A stretch of 64,000 bases of DNA from Novosphingobium sp. MD-1 (GTDB lineage: Bacteria > Pseudomonadota > Alphaproteobacteria > Sphingomonadales > Sphingomonadaceae): positions 1 to 64,000 of the forward strand of contig NZ_BBXA01000034.1 in the NCBI RefSeq assembly GCF_001014975.1, given 5' to 3'. Positions within the stretch are counted from its first letter, which is position 1. Every line of letters begins with the position of its first letter. Of the stretch, positions 26,791 through 34,394 are shown in pieces. A model generated the notes under the pieces. It was given only the letters and a program-made list of their open reading frames with translations, was not told the origin of the DNA and did not search any database. A program made the position numbers and the translations under genes.

Positions 26791-27285
26791 TCACCGCTTT
26801 ATAATCAGCGAAGCGGGACGCTTGCGTGGCGTCCACTGGCCACGGCCCGGGAAATTCTTGAGGATTTCGCCGTCCCACAACCGGGCCACGCGGCGGTGCA
26901 AACGCCAGCAGCCGTCTTCGCCCTTCATCGCGTGATCCTCGTAATAGCCCACAAAGCGCAGGTCGAACGGCGTATCGCCGGCGCACTCGGTCACGAACGC
27001 GAACGATCGCATTTTCACCGTGCCGTCTTCCTGCGGCATGTACTGCACCTGCGACACATGGTGCTGGCGGCCGGGAAAGCCTTCGGCGTTGCGGTAGTGC
27101 TCGGCGATTCCGCGAATGCCGTCATGGCCTTCCCAGATGTCGGGCTCCTCGAAAACCTCTTCGACCATGCGGGCGTCGGGCGTGAAGCAGGCCACCAGGC
27201 CTTCGACATCCCCTGTATCCAGAGCCCACGCATAGGCAGCCAGCAGGTCCTCCAGTGCGAAGCGATCCTCAACCGAAAGAGCCAT
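26791..27285 (-). CDS. NTF2/SnoaL-like protein, first of the aromatic island
   Basis: A 164-residue protein. The pattern MALSVEDRFALEDLLAAYAW ... ALDTGDVEGLVACFTPDA is the typical N-terminus of SnoaL-like cone-shaped barrels, and WRLHRRVARLWDGEIL is the C-terminal strand region. Members act as dehydratases, isomerases, cyclases or hydrolases on small hydrophobic substrates. The start at 27285 has GGAGAGGAAT in front; ATG codons at 27300 and 27309 are alternatives. The long open frame running to 28407 lies antisense to the GMC oxidoreductase and is rejected. Its promoter contains the TAACGATCGTTA operator. Confidence 0.85.
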   Translation of the reverse strand: MALSVEDRFALEDLLAAYAWALDTGDVEGLVACFTPDARMVEEVFEEPDIWEGHDGIRGIAEHYRNAEGFPGRQHHVSQVQYMPQEDGTVKMRSFAFVTECAGDTPFDLRFVGYYEDHAMKGEDGCWRLHRRVARLWDGEILKNFPGRGQWTPRKRPASLIIKR

Positions 27286-27312
27286 CGTATTCCTCTCCAT
27301 TCTGTTGACACA

Positions 27313-27341
27313 ACCGTAACGATCGTTATTTTCAAATGCAA
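27313..27341 (-). promoter_or_regulatory. Operator-promoter 1 (TAACGATCGTTA)
   Basis: On the minus strand TTGCAT (27341-27336) and TACGGT (27318-27313) are separated by 17 bases. The perfect 12-base palindrome TAACGATCGTTA (27317-27328) fills the 3' half of the spacer and supplies the first two bases of the -10. It points into the NTF2-like gene at 27285. In the other direction TTGACA (27305-27310) and TATTTT (27327-27332) could serve the GMC oxidoreductase. Confidence 0.7.
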
Positions 27342-27498
27342 GAGGTAGCCTGAAATCGCAAAGGAGTTCCAAGGTGCGAAGCCGCACGGGATGCACGGCA
27401 TCGTCGGCGAAAGCAGCCGTATGTGGCGTGAAAAAGTCGCTCCGCGCTACGCCTCTATTCGAGAAATTCCAGCAAACCGATACAGAAAGACGCAGCGC

Positions 27499-29106
27499 GT
27501 GAGCGAAACCGATATAATCGTGATTGGCGGCGGATCGGCCGGCGCGGCAATGACCGGCCGCCTTGCCTCGGCCGGATTGAATGTAACGCTCGTTGAAGCG
27601 GGTGTGTCCGATCAACATTTCCGCTCCCGTATCCCGGCCCTGACCAGCTCGATTGTCCAGAACCCCGCGTTCGACTGGTGCTACCAGGTCGAACCCGACG
27701 AATCCCTGGGCGGCCGCGCGGACATCTGGCCGGCAGGCAAGCTGCTGGGCGGCGGCAGCGCATTGAACGGGATGATGTTCATCCGCGGACACCGGTGGGA
27801 CTACGATAACTGGCGCGCGCTTGGCGCCGCCGGCTGGGACTACGAGTCCGTCCTGCCCTACTTCCGGCGCATGGAGGACAACGAGCGCGGCGCGGATGCC
27901 TGGCGCGGGACGGGCGGCCCCATCGCCGTCTCCGAAGGGCGCGCGCGCTATCCCATTACCGATGCATGGATCGCCGCCGCCGAGCAGACCGGCATCGAAA
28001 GACGCGACCTGAACGGCGAAAAGGCCGAAGGCGTCGACTACGTGCAAGTGTCGCAGCGGGACGGAACGCGCTGTTCGTCGGCGCGCGGTTATCTTCATGA
28101 CTTCAAGGGATCGACCCCGCCGCGGACATTGCTGGGCGCGCAGGTTCTTCGCGTCCTGATCGAACATGGGCGCGCCGTGGGTATTGCCTATCTTCAGGAC
28201 GGCGAGGAAAAGAAGCTGCTCGCCCGGCACGGCGTTGTCCTGAGTGCCGGCGCCATGAACACGCCGCGGCTGCTGATGTTGTCCGGCGTCGGCCCGGCCG
28301 GCCATCTTGCCGAAGTCGGCGTGCCGCTGGTGTGCAACCGCGAGGGCGTGGGCCGCAACCTGCAGGATCACGTGGGCACGCACATCGTCAACGCGGTGAG
28401 CGCGCATACCTTGAACGACGATGCGCGAGGACTGCGTGGCGCGCTGTCCGTATTCCGCTACGCGCTATCGCGGCAGGGTGCGCTCAGCACGTCCATCGGC
28501 CACGCCCAGGCGTTCGTAAAGAGCCGCCCTGGCCTGCCCGCCCCCAACCTCCAGCTGTCCTTCGCCGCCTTCGCGTTCGACTTCGACGACCAAGGCAGGC
28601 TCATGCTGCGTAAAAACGCATCGGTCTCGACCCTGGTCGGGCTGATGCGCCCCAGCTATCGCGGACGGATCACGCTGAAGTCCGCCGATCCCATGGCGCC
28701 GCCGGTGATCCATCACCAGCAGCTTTCGACCGAGGACGACGTCGACCAGATCGTCGAAGGCATTGCCATGGCCAGGAACATCCTGGCGCAAACGCCGATC
28801 GCGCCGTTCATCACCGAAGAGCTGCGCCCAGGCCCCGCCCTCACCGGCAAGGAAGAGTTGCGGAGCTACGTCCGGGCGGCGGCCATCCCGATGTTCCACC
28901 CGGTGGGCACCGCCAAGATCGGTGCCCCCACGGATCCCATGGCGGTGGTGGACCCGGACCTGCAAGTCATCGGCGTCAATGGGCTGTGGGTCGCGGACGC
29001 GTCGATCTTTCCGTCCCTGCCTGCCGGCAACACCAACGCAACCGCGATCATGGTGGGCGACAAGGGCGCCGACCACGTCCTCAAGACCCTGCGGCGCAAC
29101 ACCTGA
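27499..29106 (+). CDS. GMC-family FAD-dependent oxidoreductase
   Basis: A 535-residue flavoprotein of the choline dehydrogenase/alcohol oxidase family. An FAD-binding IIVIGGGSAGAAMTGRLA lies at the N-terminus, then WPAGKLLGGGSALNGMMFIRG (GMC signature 1, in parts), SAGAMNTPRLLMLSGVGP (signature 2), and the catalytic FHPVGTAKIG with GNTNATAIM. The GTG at 27499 is chosen because the Rossmann motif follows at once; ATG codons at 27391 and 27421 would add 26-36 atypical residues. It probably oxidises a benzylic or allylic alcohol. It is followed 33 bases later by the carotenoid-oxygenase gene, so the two likely form an operon. Confidence 0.9.
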   Translation: MSETDIIVIGGGSAGAAMTGRLASAGLNVTLVEAGVSDQHFRSRIPALTSSIVQNPAFDWCYQVEPDESLGGRADIWPAGKLLGGGSALNGMMFIRGHRWDYDNWRALGAAGWDYESVLPYFRRMEDNERGADAWRGTGGPIAVSEGRARYPITDAWIAAAEQTGIERRDLNGEKAEGVDYVQVSQRDGTRCSSARGYLHDFKGSTPPRTLLGAQVLRVLIEHGRAVGIAYLQDGEEKKLLARHGVVLSAGAMNTPRLLMLSGVGPAGHLAEVGVPLVCNREGVGRNLQDHVGTHIVNAVSAHTLNDDARGLRGALSVFRYALSRQGALSTSIGHAQAFVKSRPGLPAPNLQLSFAAFAFDFDDQGRLMLRKNASVSTLVGLMRPSYRGRITLKSADPMAPPVIHHQQLSTEDDVDQIVEGIAMARNILAQTPIAPFITEELRPGPALTGKEELRSYVRAAAIPMFHPVGTAKIGAPTDPMAVVDPDLQVIGVNGLWVADASIFPSLPAGNTNATAIMVGDKGADHVLKTLRRNT

Positions 29107-29139
29107 AACAGCATTCCCCTGCATGAGAGGATCAAGCCC

Positions 29140-30618
29140 ATGGCGAGTTTCCCCGAGACAATTCACTTCACTGGCCTGAACACCCCGGTCCGCCTGGAAT
29201 GGTCGGCGCACGATCTGGACGTGGTCGGCGAGATCCCGCGGGAAATCGACGGCGCCTTTTTCCGGGCCGTGCCCGACCCGGCCTACCCGCCCAAGTTCGA
29301 GGACGAGATCGTCCTTTCGGGCGATGGCATGGTCTCCAAATTCGCCATCCGCGACGGCAAGGTGAATTTCGCGATCCGCTACGTCGAAACCGCGCGCTAC
29401 AAGGCCGAGAAGGCCGCGGGGCGCGCCTTGTTTGGCAAATATCGCAACCCGTTTACCGACGACGCAGTAGTCCAGGGGATCGAGGGCACGGTGTCGAACA
29501 CCACGCCCGTCTGGCATGCCGGCCGCCTGTTCATGACCAAGGAGGACGGCCTTGCCTACGAGATCGATCCCGAAACGCTCGCAACGGTCGGGCGCTGGGA
29601 CTATCACGGCGCGCTGAAATCCAAGACCTTCACCGCGCATCCCCGCGTCGATGCCGAAACGGGGGAGATGTTCTTCTTCGGCTACGAGGCCGGCGGCCTG
29701 TGCACGGCGGACGTGGCCTATTGCATCGCCGACAAGGACGGCAACCTCGTTTCGGAGCAGTGGTTCCAGCAACCCTATTGTTCGACGATCCATGATTTCA
29801 CGATCACCGAGAAATACGCCGTCTTCCCGATCTTTCCGACCACGACGGACCTCGACCGCGTGAAAGCCGGCGGCCCGCACTGGGCACATCAGCAGGACCT
29901 GGAGAGCTGGGTCGGCATCATGCCGCGCTATGGCAAAGTCGAGGAAATGCGCTGGTTCAAGGGGCCGAAGGGCGTTTCCGCGTTCCATTTCGTAAATGCC
30001 TACGATGACGGCGACAAGGTCCACCTCGACATCTGCCTGTCCGACACCAACGCGTTCGCCTTCATGCGCGAGGCGGGCGGCATCCACCGCGCGCAGAACG
30101 AACTGGGCGGCGGGTTGACCCGCTGGACCTTCGATCTCGCCAGCGAGGACGAAGGCTTCGAATCGCGCCTTATCGGCCCACCGGGCGACATGCCGCGGCT
30201 GCGCGATGCCGATCAGGGCCGCGCCTATCGCGCGGCATGGTATCTGACCATCAATCCACAAGGCGGCCCACCGCTCCCCGGCGGTCCGGTCGGCGCCGCG
30301 TTCAACGCGATGCTGCGCGTGGAACCCGGCAACGGCCGGCTGGACATGATGCCGCTGGAGTTCGGCATGGCCATCAGCGAGCCTGTGCACGTTCCCTCGT
30401 CACAGGGCGATCACGAAGGCTGGCTGCTGGCGGTGGTTGATCGCCAGGTCGAACCCAATCGCTTCACATCCGAGCTTTGGATTGTGGACGCGGGCAACAT
30501 CGCAGCCGGACCGGTCGCGCGGGTAACGGTTCCTGTTCCCTTGCGCGCGCAGGTCCACGGCGCCTGGGTTTCGAGCGAGCGGCTCGCTGAGGCACAGGCC
30601 CACGCGCAGGCAGCCTGA
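29140..30618 (+). CDS. Carotenoid-cleavage/lignostilbene dioxygenase family protein
   Basis: A 492-residue seven-bladed propeller non-haem iron oxygenase. Four iron-ligand histidines are recognisable in order: FTAHPRVD, STIHDFTIT, SAFHFVNAY and EPVHVPSS. The family also covers lignostilbene dioxygenases and isoeugenol monooxygenase, which cleave the C=C bond conjugated to a phenol to give an aryl aldehyde. With two aldehyde dehydrogenases and a vanillyl-alcohol-oxidase-type enzyme nearby, a phenolic stilbene or propenylphenol is a more likely substrate than a carotenoid. Two strong hairpins follow the stop. Confidence 0.92.
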   Translation: MASFPETIHFTGLNTPVRLEWSAHDLDVVGEIPREIDGAFFRAVPDPAYPPKFEDEIVLSGDGMVSKFAIRDGKVNFAIRYVETARYKAEKAAGRALFGKYRNPFTDDAVVQGIEGTVSNTTPVWHAGRLFMTKEDGLAYEIDPETLATVGRWDYHGALKSKTFTAHPRVDAETGEMFFFGYEAGGLCTADVAYCIADKDGNLVSEQWFQQPYCSTIHDFTITEKYAVFPIFPTTTDLDRVKAGGPHWAHQQDLESWVGIMPRYGKVEEMRWFKGPKGVSAFHFVNAYDDGDKVHLDICLSDTNAFAFMREAGGIHRAQNELGGGLTRWTFDLASEDEGFESRLIGPPGDMPRLRDADQGRAYRAAWYLTINPQGGPPLPGGPVGAAFNAMLRVEPGNGRLDMMPLEFGMAISEPVHVPSSQGDHEGWLLAVVDRQVEPNRFTSELWIVDAGNIAAGPVARVTVPVPLRAQVHGAWVSSERLAEAQAHAQAA

Positions 30619-30621
30619 AGC

Positions 30622-30653
30622 GAAAGGGGAAGCGCGGTTGCGTTTCCCCTTTC
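30622..30653. terminator. Hairpin after the carotenoid-oxygenase gene
   Basis: GAAAGGGGAA (30622-30631) pairs with TTCCCCTTTC (30644-30653), with a 12-base loop, immediately after the stop codon at 30618. It probably acts with the larger hairpin just downstream. Confidence 0.55.
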
Positions 30654-30660
30654 CCCGGAC

Positions 30661-30709
30661 GAAACAAGAAGCGCCCGGCGGAACGTTCCCGCCGGGCGCT
30701 TCTTGTTTC
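30661..30709. terminator. Very strong bidirectional terminator
   Basis: Two perfect 20-base arms (30661-30680 and 30690-30709) enclose GAACGTTCC, which is itself almost palindromic. The whole is a near-continuous 49-base palindrome. It begins GAAACAAGAAGC and ends GCTTCTTGTTTC, giving T-rich 3' sides in both directions. It lies between convergent genes. Confidence 0.85.
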
Positions 30710-30727
30710 CGGGCGCGCGCGGTTCCG

Positions 30728-31978
30728 CTAAGCGAAGGCGTCCGCTTCGGTCATCGCTTTCGCGATGCGCAGGGCGCGGGAGATCAGCAGTGCCCCGACG
30801 ATGCACAGACAGGCCGGCGCCACGGCCAGCACGAAAAACAGCGACGTGCTTGCACCAGCTCCGATAACAAGGCCTCCCAACATCGGCCCGCCGATCGCGC
30901 CAAGCCGCGCGACGGCAACCGCGATGCCGATAGCGGAGGAGCGCAAGTGCGGCGGAAAGAAGCCGACCGCCACCGCCATGACGACAAGGTGCGCGGCCGA
31001 GATGCCACCCCCCGCGACCAGCAGCAGGACGCCCCAGCTCCACAGCCCAGGCGCAACCACGCCCAGCAGCAGCAGCGCCACGACCGCGCTCGAGTAGGTC
31101 CCGACGATCGCCGGAACCGCCCAACCGCGATCGAGCAGCAGGGAAAGCCCCAACCCGATCGTCAGGCCGCCGAACTGGATCAGGGAAAGGAAGCGCGATG
31201 CGGTATCCATGCTGAATCCCGCAAGCGGCAGGATCGTGGGCACCCAGCTCGTCACGTAATACAGCACCAGCGCATTCACCGCATAAAGACCGGCGAACAG
31301 GACCGTCGAAAAGAGCAGTGGCGGGCTGAGCAACTGGACGAATGCGATGGAGTTCTTCTTTTCGCGCGGTTGCCGCGCCCGGTTTCGGAACGTGGGCGAT
31401 TCCGGCAGTTGCCAGGCCAGCACGCCCAGCAGGGCAAGCGTGGCCGCGCCACCCGCCATGAACAGGGCTTGCCACCCCCCGGCCGCGATGAGCGGTGGCG
31501 CGAGCAATCCCGCCACGATGCCGCCGGCCGAAATGCCCATGGAGACGACGGTCAACGTCCGCGCGCTTTTGCCGGGCGGCGCCAATTCGGCCACGAGCGC
31601 CGTGACGTTGGGAAGGCATGCCCCCAGCGACAATCCCGTCGCCAGACGCCAGAGCGCGAATCCCGTAACCGTCCCCCCGGCCGCCGTCCCCAGCGATGTG
31701 AACGCCATCAGGGCGGACGCGGTAAGAATGACAGGCCTGCGCCCCACGCGATCGCCGATTGGCGCGATCAGCACGGCGCCCAGCCCCAGCCCGAGCAACA
31801 CCGCCGACAGCGCCACGCCGAACGACTGCGGCGGCACGCCCAGTTGAGCCGACAAATGCGGCACGACCAGTGGCAAGGCATAAAGGTCATAGCCATCGAT
31901 GCACATGACGAGCGCGCACAGCAGCAGCGGCAGGAATGCCCGCGCCCCGGCGGAAGGTGTTTCCGATTTCACGATCAT
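30728..31978 (-). CDS. MFS transporter, aromatic acid:H+ symporter (AAHS) type
   Basis: A 416-residue permease with 12 helices. AAHS features are CIDGYDLYALPLVVPHL in helix 1, GDRVGRRPVILTASALMAF in the loop between helices 2 and 3, and RLATGLSLGACLPNVTALVAE near helix 4-5 (in parts). Such proteins import protocatechuate, 4-hydroxybenzoate, vanillate and similar acids. ATG at 31978 shares one base with the SDR stop (TGATG), so it is translationally coupled as the last gene of the operon beginning at 34279. Confidence 0.92.
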   Translation of the reverse strand: MIVKSETPSAGARAFLPLLLCALVMCIDGYDLYALPLVVPHLSAQLGVPPQSFGVALSAVLLGLGLGAVLIAPIGDRVGRRPVILTASALMAFTSLGTAAGGTVTGFALWRLATGLSLGACLPNVTALVAELAPPGKSARTLTVVSMGISAGGIVAGLLAPPLIAAGGWQALFMAGGAATLALLGVLAWQLPESPTFRNRARQPREKKNSIAFVQLLSPPLLFSTVLFAGLYAVNALVLYYVTSWVPTILPLAGFSMDTASRFLSLIQFGGLTIGLGLSLLLDRGWAVPAIVGTYSSAVVALLLLGVVAPGLWSWGVLLLVAGGGISAAHLVVMAVAVGFFPPHLRSSAIGIAVAVARLGAIGGPMLGGLVIGAGASTSLFFVLAVAPACLCIVGALLISRALRIAKAMTEADAFA

Positions 31979-32769
31979 CAATTCCCCGTAACGTTGCCGG
32001 GGATATCCTTTTCGATATCCACGTAGCGCCCTGCCAGCGCATCGTGTTCGCCAGCGGCCAATGCCACGGCGAACAGGCGCAGCCGCGCCATGCCTTCCGC
32101 GCTTTCCTCTTCGGTCGTCGCTTCCAGCAGCGAGACCAGCGGCTTCGCGAAGGCGCGCGCCTGCTCAGAGCGCAGCGTTTCTTCCGCCATCGCCGTCATG
32201 ATCGTGCCCGGCTGGATGGCAAAGGCGCGGACGCCGGCATCCTGCTGCTCGACATCGATATGCTCGGTCAGGCGAATGAGGCTGGCCTTCGCCACGGCAT
32301 AGGCCGAGGCGAACGGCGCCACGAACGTACCGGCCTGCGAAGCGATGTTCAGTATCCGTCCGCCGCCGTTCGCGATCATGTCGGGCAAGGCGGCCGAGAT
32401 GCACAACAGCGCGCCCAGCACGTGAACGCTCTGCGTATCCCACCAGGCCTGCGTATCGACCAACCCGGCGGGGCCAAGCGGCCCCTGCACGCCGGCATTG
32501 TTGACCAGCAGGTTGGGCACGCCAAAAGCGGCCTTCGCCTCCGCATAGGCGGCGGCCACACTCTCGCGATCTGTGACGTCGCAGCGGACCGCCAAGGCCC
32601 GCCCCCCGGCAGCGCCGATGGACGCGACCGTTTCCTCGACCTGCGCCATCGTACGCGCCGCCACGGCCACCGCCGCGCCAGCGTCCGCCAGCGCGGTGGC
32701 GATGCCGGCACCCAGCCCACGCCCGCCGCCAGTCACGAAGGCGACCGTGTTCGCCAGCCGTGCGCTCAC
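31978..32769 (-). CDS. Short-chain dehydrogenase/reductase
   Basis: A 263-residue classical SDR: TVAFVTGGGRGLGAGIA nucleotide-binding motif, LLVNNAGVQG, catalytic Ser in NIASQAG and YAVAK (Y-x-x-x-K). The start is a GTG whose sequence GTGA overlaps the stop of the upstream gene. The substrate is unknown; in this operon it may act on an alcohol or ketone from aromatic side-chain breakdown. Confidence 0.92.
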   Translation of the reverse strand: MSARLANTVAFVTGGGRGLGAGIATALADAGAAVAVAARTMAQVEETVASIGAAGGRALAVRCDVTDRESVAAAYAEAKAAFGVPNLLVNNAGVQGPLGPAGLVDTQAWWDTQSVHVLGALLCISAALPDMIANGGGRILNIASQAGTFVAPFASAYAVAKASLIRLTEHIDVEQQDAGVRAFAIQPGTIMTAMAEETLRSEQARAFAKPLVSLLEATTEEESAEGMARLRLFAVALAAGEHDALAGRYVDIEKDIPGNVTGN

Positions 32770-33647
32770 GGCCGATCCCAGGGCGAAGGCATGTGGTAGG
32801 GAACCGTGATGAAGTTCGCCTCGATCTGGCGCAGCGCGCCGTCCTCGATCTTGAACAGTTCGGCGAGATAGAACGTGTGCGGACGCCGGATCAGCGACGA
32901 GACATGCTCGCCATTGGTCAGCGTGTATTCCGCCAGCCGGCCGCAATGGTCGATAAAGCCATAGGCCATCACCAGCCCTCGCTCCTCGTCGATCAGCGGA
33001 TAGCGCCGCCCACGCAGGCGATCGTCATAGCGATACCAGCCGAGCTTGAATTGCTCCTCGCAGGGGAGGCCCGCTATCGGCAGGATGAAATCGGGGTTGT
33101 TGGTGGTCTGCACACCGTTTTCAACGCGATTGCAATCGGGATGAAAGCGCGTGAAAATCTGCCCGTCGTTCTGTTCCAGCGTGTTGAAATAGCCATCGGC
33201 GATGGTCAGCAACCGCTCCCGACTCATCCGTTCAGCCTCCGGTACGAAGGCTTCCATGATGGGCTTGCGCTCGAACCTGGGGTTGGGAAACTTCAGCGCC
33301 TCGTCGCTGTCGCGCACGACCAGCACTTCCACCTCGTTGATCGCGCCGGACGGGTCCACCCCCAGCCGGAACGTGACGGCCGATTCCTCGACCGTTTCGA
33401 TCACGGTCGTGAACAGGCCGACGTGCCCGGTACGGACGTCGGCGAACCGCAGATCGTAGTCGCCCCGCCCCGTGGCGGTTCCCCAAAGGCCGTCGCCGAT
33501 CATTAGGGCAACGTTGTTTTCCGTGGAGCGCACATCGTCGGCCCAGCGCAGCCGGCCCGGATCGCGCGCGACGATCGCCTCCATGAACTGGTCCATGACG
33601 GCATAGAGCGCCGCCCGTTCGTGGATGAAAGGCACCGCGCTTACCAT
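32766..33647 (-). CDS. Probable tandem NTF2-like protein, unknown function
   Basis: A 293-residue cytoplasmic protein with no export signal. The N-terminal half (from MVSAVPFIHERAALYAVMDQ) and C-terminal half (MSRERLLTIADGYFNTLEQN, then RFHPDCNRVENG) each resemble a short helical start followed by beta strands, so two NTF2-like folds are suspected. I associate the C-terminal pattern with DUF8021-type proteins, but not firmly. It overlaps the upstream SnoaL-like gene by 7 bases and the downstream SDR by 4. Confidence 0.65.
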   Translation of the reverse strand: MVSAVPFIHERAALYAVMDQFMEAIVARDPGRLRWADDVRSTENNVALMIGDGLWGTATGRGDYDLRFADVRTGHVGLFTTVIETVEESAVTFRLGVDPSGAINEVEVLVVRDSDEALKFPNPRFERKPIMEAFVPEAERMSRERLLTIADGYFNTLEQNDGQIFTRFHPDCNRVENGVQTTNNPDFILPIAGLPCEEQFKLGWYRYDDRLRGRRYPLIDEERGLVMAYGFIDHCGRLAEYTLTNGEHVSSLIRRPHTFYLAELFKIEDGALRQIEANFITVPYHMPSPWDRP

Positions 33648-34279
33648 GCCTTGCCACTCACCGGATTGGCATAGTGGAAGGGCGGGACGAAAACCTCCGG
33701 GAACGCTTCGTAATCGTGGGTCGCCGGGCGATCCGGTTGAAGGCCATCGATGTTGCGCACCATGGGCACGCCGCCGTGGTTGGGGCCGCGATCGAATTCG
33801 CAGTAGAACGTGATGAAGGCGTGCAACGACTGGATGCGCCAGACGCCATCGATCAGGCGATAGCCGTTTTCGTAGACCGCTTCGCCCCAGCGGGCCTCTC
33901 CGCCCAGCCAGGCGATGAGGATGAACGCGCGCCACCGGCCCTGCGCCCGCTGGCCGTCGGAGTCGATGTGAATCACCGGCTGCAACTGCATGTGGTTGAA
34001 CAGGACGCCGCGTTCGTAACGCGGCAGCGCGTGAAGATACTGCCGCACCCGGTCCTGCCCTGTATAGACGCCGCGGCCCGCGATTTCGAGCGTGCCGTCC
34101 GGCGCGAACATGTCGGCCGCCTCGTCCCACAGCCCCTTGTCGACATAATAGCCGTAGGCCGCCTGCAGATTGCAGATCGCCAGATGGGATTCCGCGATCG
34201 AGGCCTTCCGCTTCAGCGCGCCAACCTCGTCCCTCAAGGCAGCGATCGACTCGCGCAGCGCTGCGATTTCATCAGACAT
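33641..34279 (-). CDS. SnoaL/NTF2-like protein with N-terminal coiled coil
   Basis: A 212-residue protein. Residues 1-30 (MSDEIAALRESIAALRDEVG) form a heptad-like coiled coil. The NTF2-like body follows: AICNLQAAYGYYVDKGLWDE, ADMFAPDGTLEI, GRGVYTGQDRVRQYL. The C-terminal part (HGGVPMVRNIDG, VPPFHYANPVSG) is longer than in minimal SnoaL proteins. First gene of the operon with the tandem NTF2-like gene, SDR and AAHS transporter. Operator-promoter 2 lies 47 bases upstream. Confidence 0.85.
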   Translation of the reverse strand: MSDEIAALRESIAALRDEVGALKRKASIAESHLAICNLQAAYGYYVDKGLWDEAADMFAPDGTLEIAGRGVYTGQDRVRQYLHALPRYERGVLFNHMQLQPVIHIDSDGQRAQGRWRAFILIAWLGGEARWGEAVYENGYRLIDGVWRIQSLHAFITFYCEFDRGPNHGGVPMVRNIDGLQPDRPATHDYEAFPEVFVPPFHYANPVSGKAW

Positions 34280-34325
34280 CCGAACTCTCCTGCTGGTCGC
34301 TTGGGCGACAATCTCGTTGCGCCTC

Positions 34326-34353
34326 ATCGTAACGTTCGTTATGATTATTGCAA
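34326..34353 (-). promoter_or_regulatory. Operator-promoter 2 (TAACGTTCGTTA)
   Basis: Minus strand: TTGCAA (34353-34348), 16-base spacer, TACGAT (34331-34326), with the near-palindrome TAACGTTCGTTA at 34330-34341. It differs from the other copies only at one central base. It fires toward the SnoaL-SDR-MFS operon. On the plus strand TTGCGC (34317-34322) N17 TATGAT (34340-34345) could drive the aldehyde dehydrogenase at 34395, so one site may control both. Confidence 0.7.
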
Positions 34354-34394
34354 GAACCTCGATGACTTTATCGAGACGCAGGAGAGAATGAGAA

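Noticed and set aside
27286..28407. N-terminal extension of the NTF2-like gene (total 538 codons)
   Set aside because: The extension is antisense to the GMC oxidoreductase and crosses the promoter; the internal ATG has a good ribosome-binding site and starts the family fold.
28465..30390. 641-codon open frame antisense to the carotenoid-oxygenase gene
   Set aside because: Shadow frame; the plus-strand gene carries all four iron-ligand motifs.
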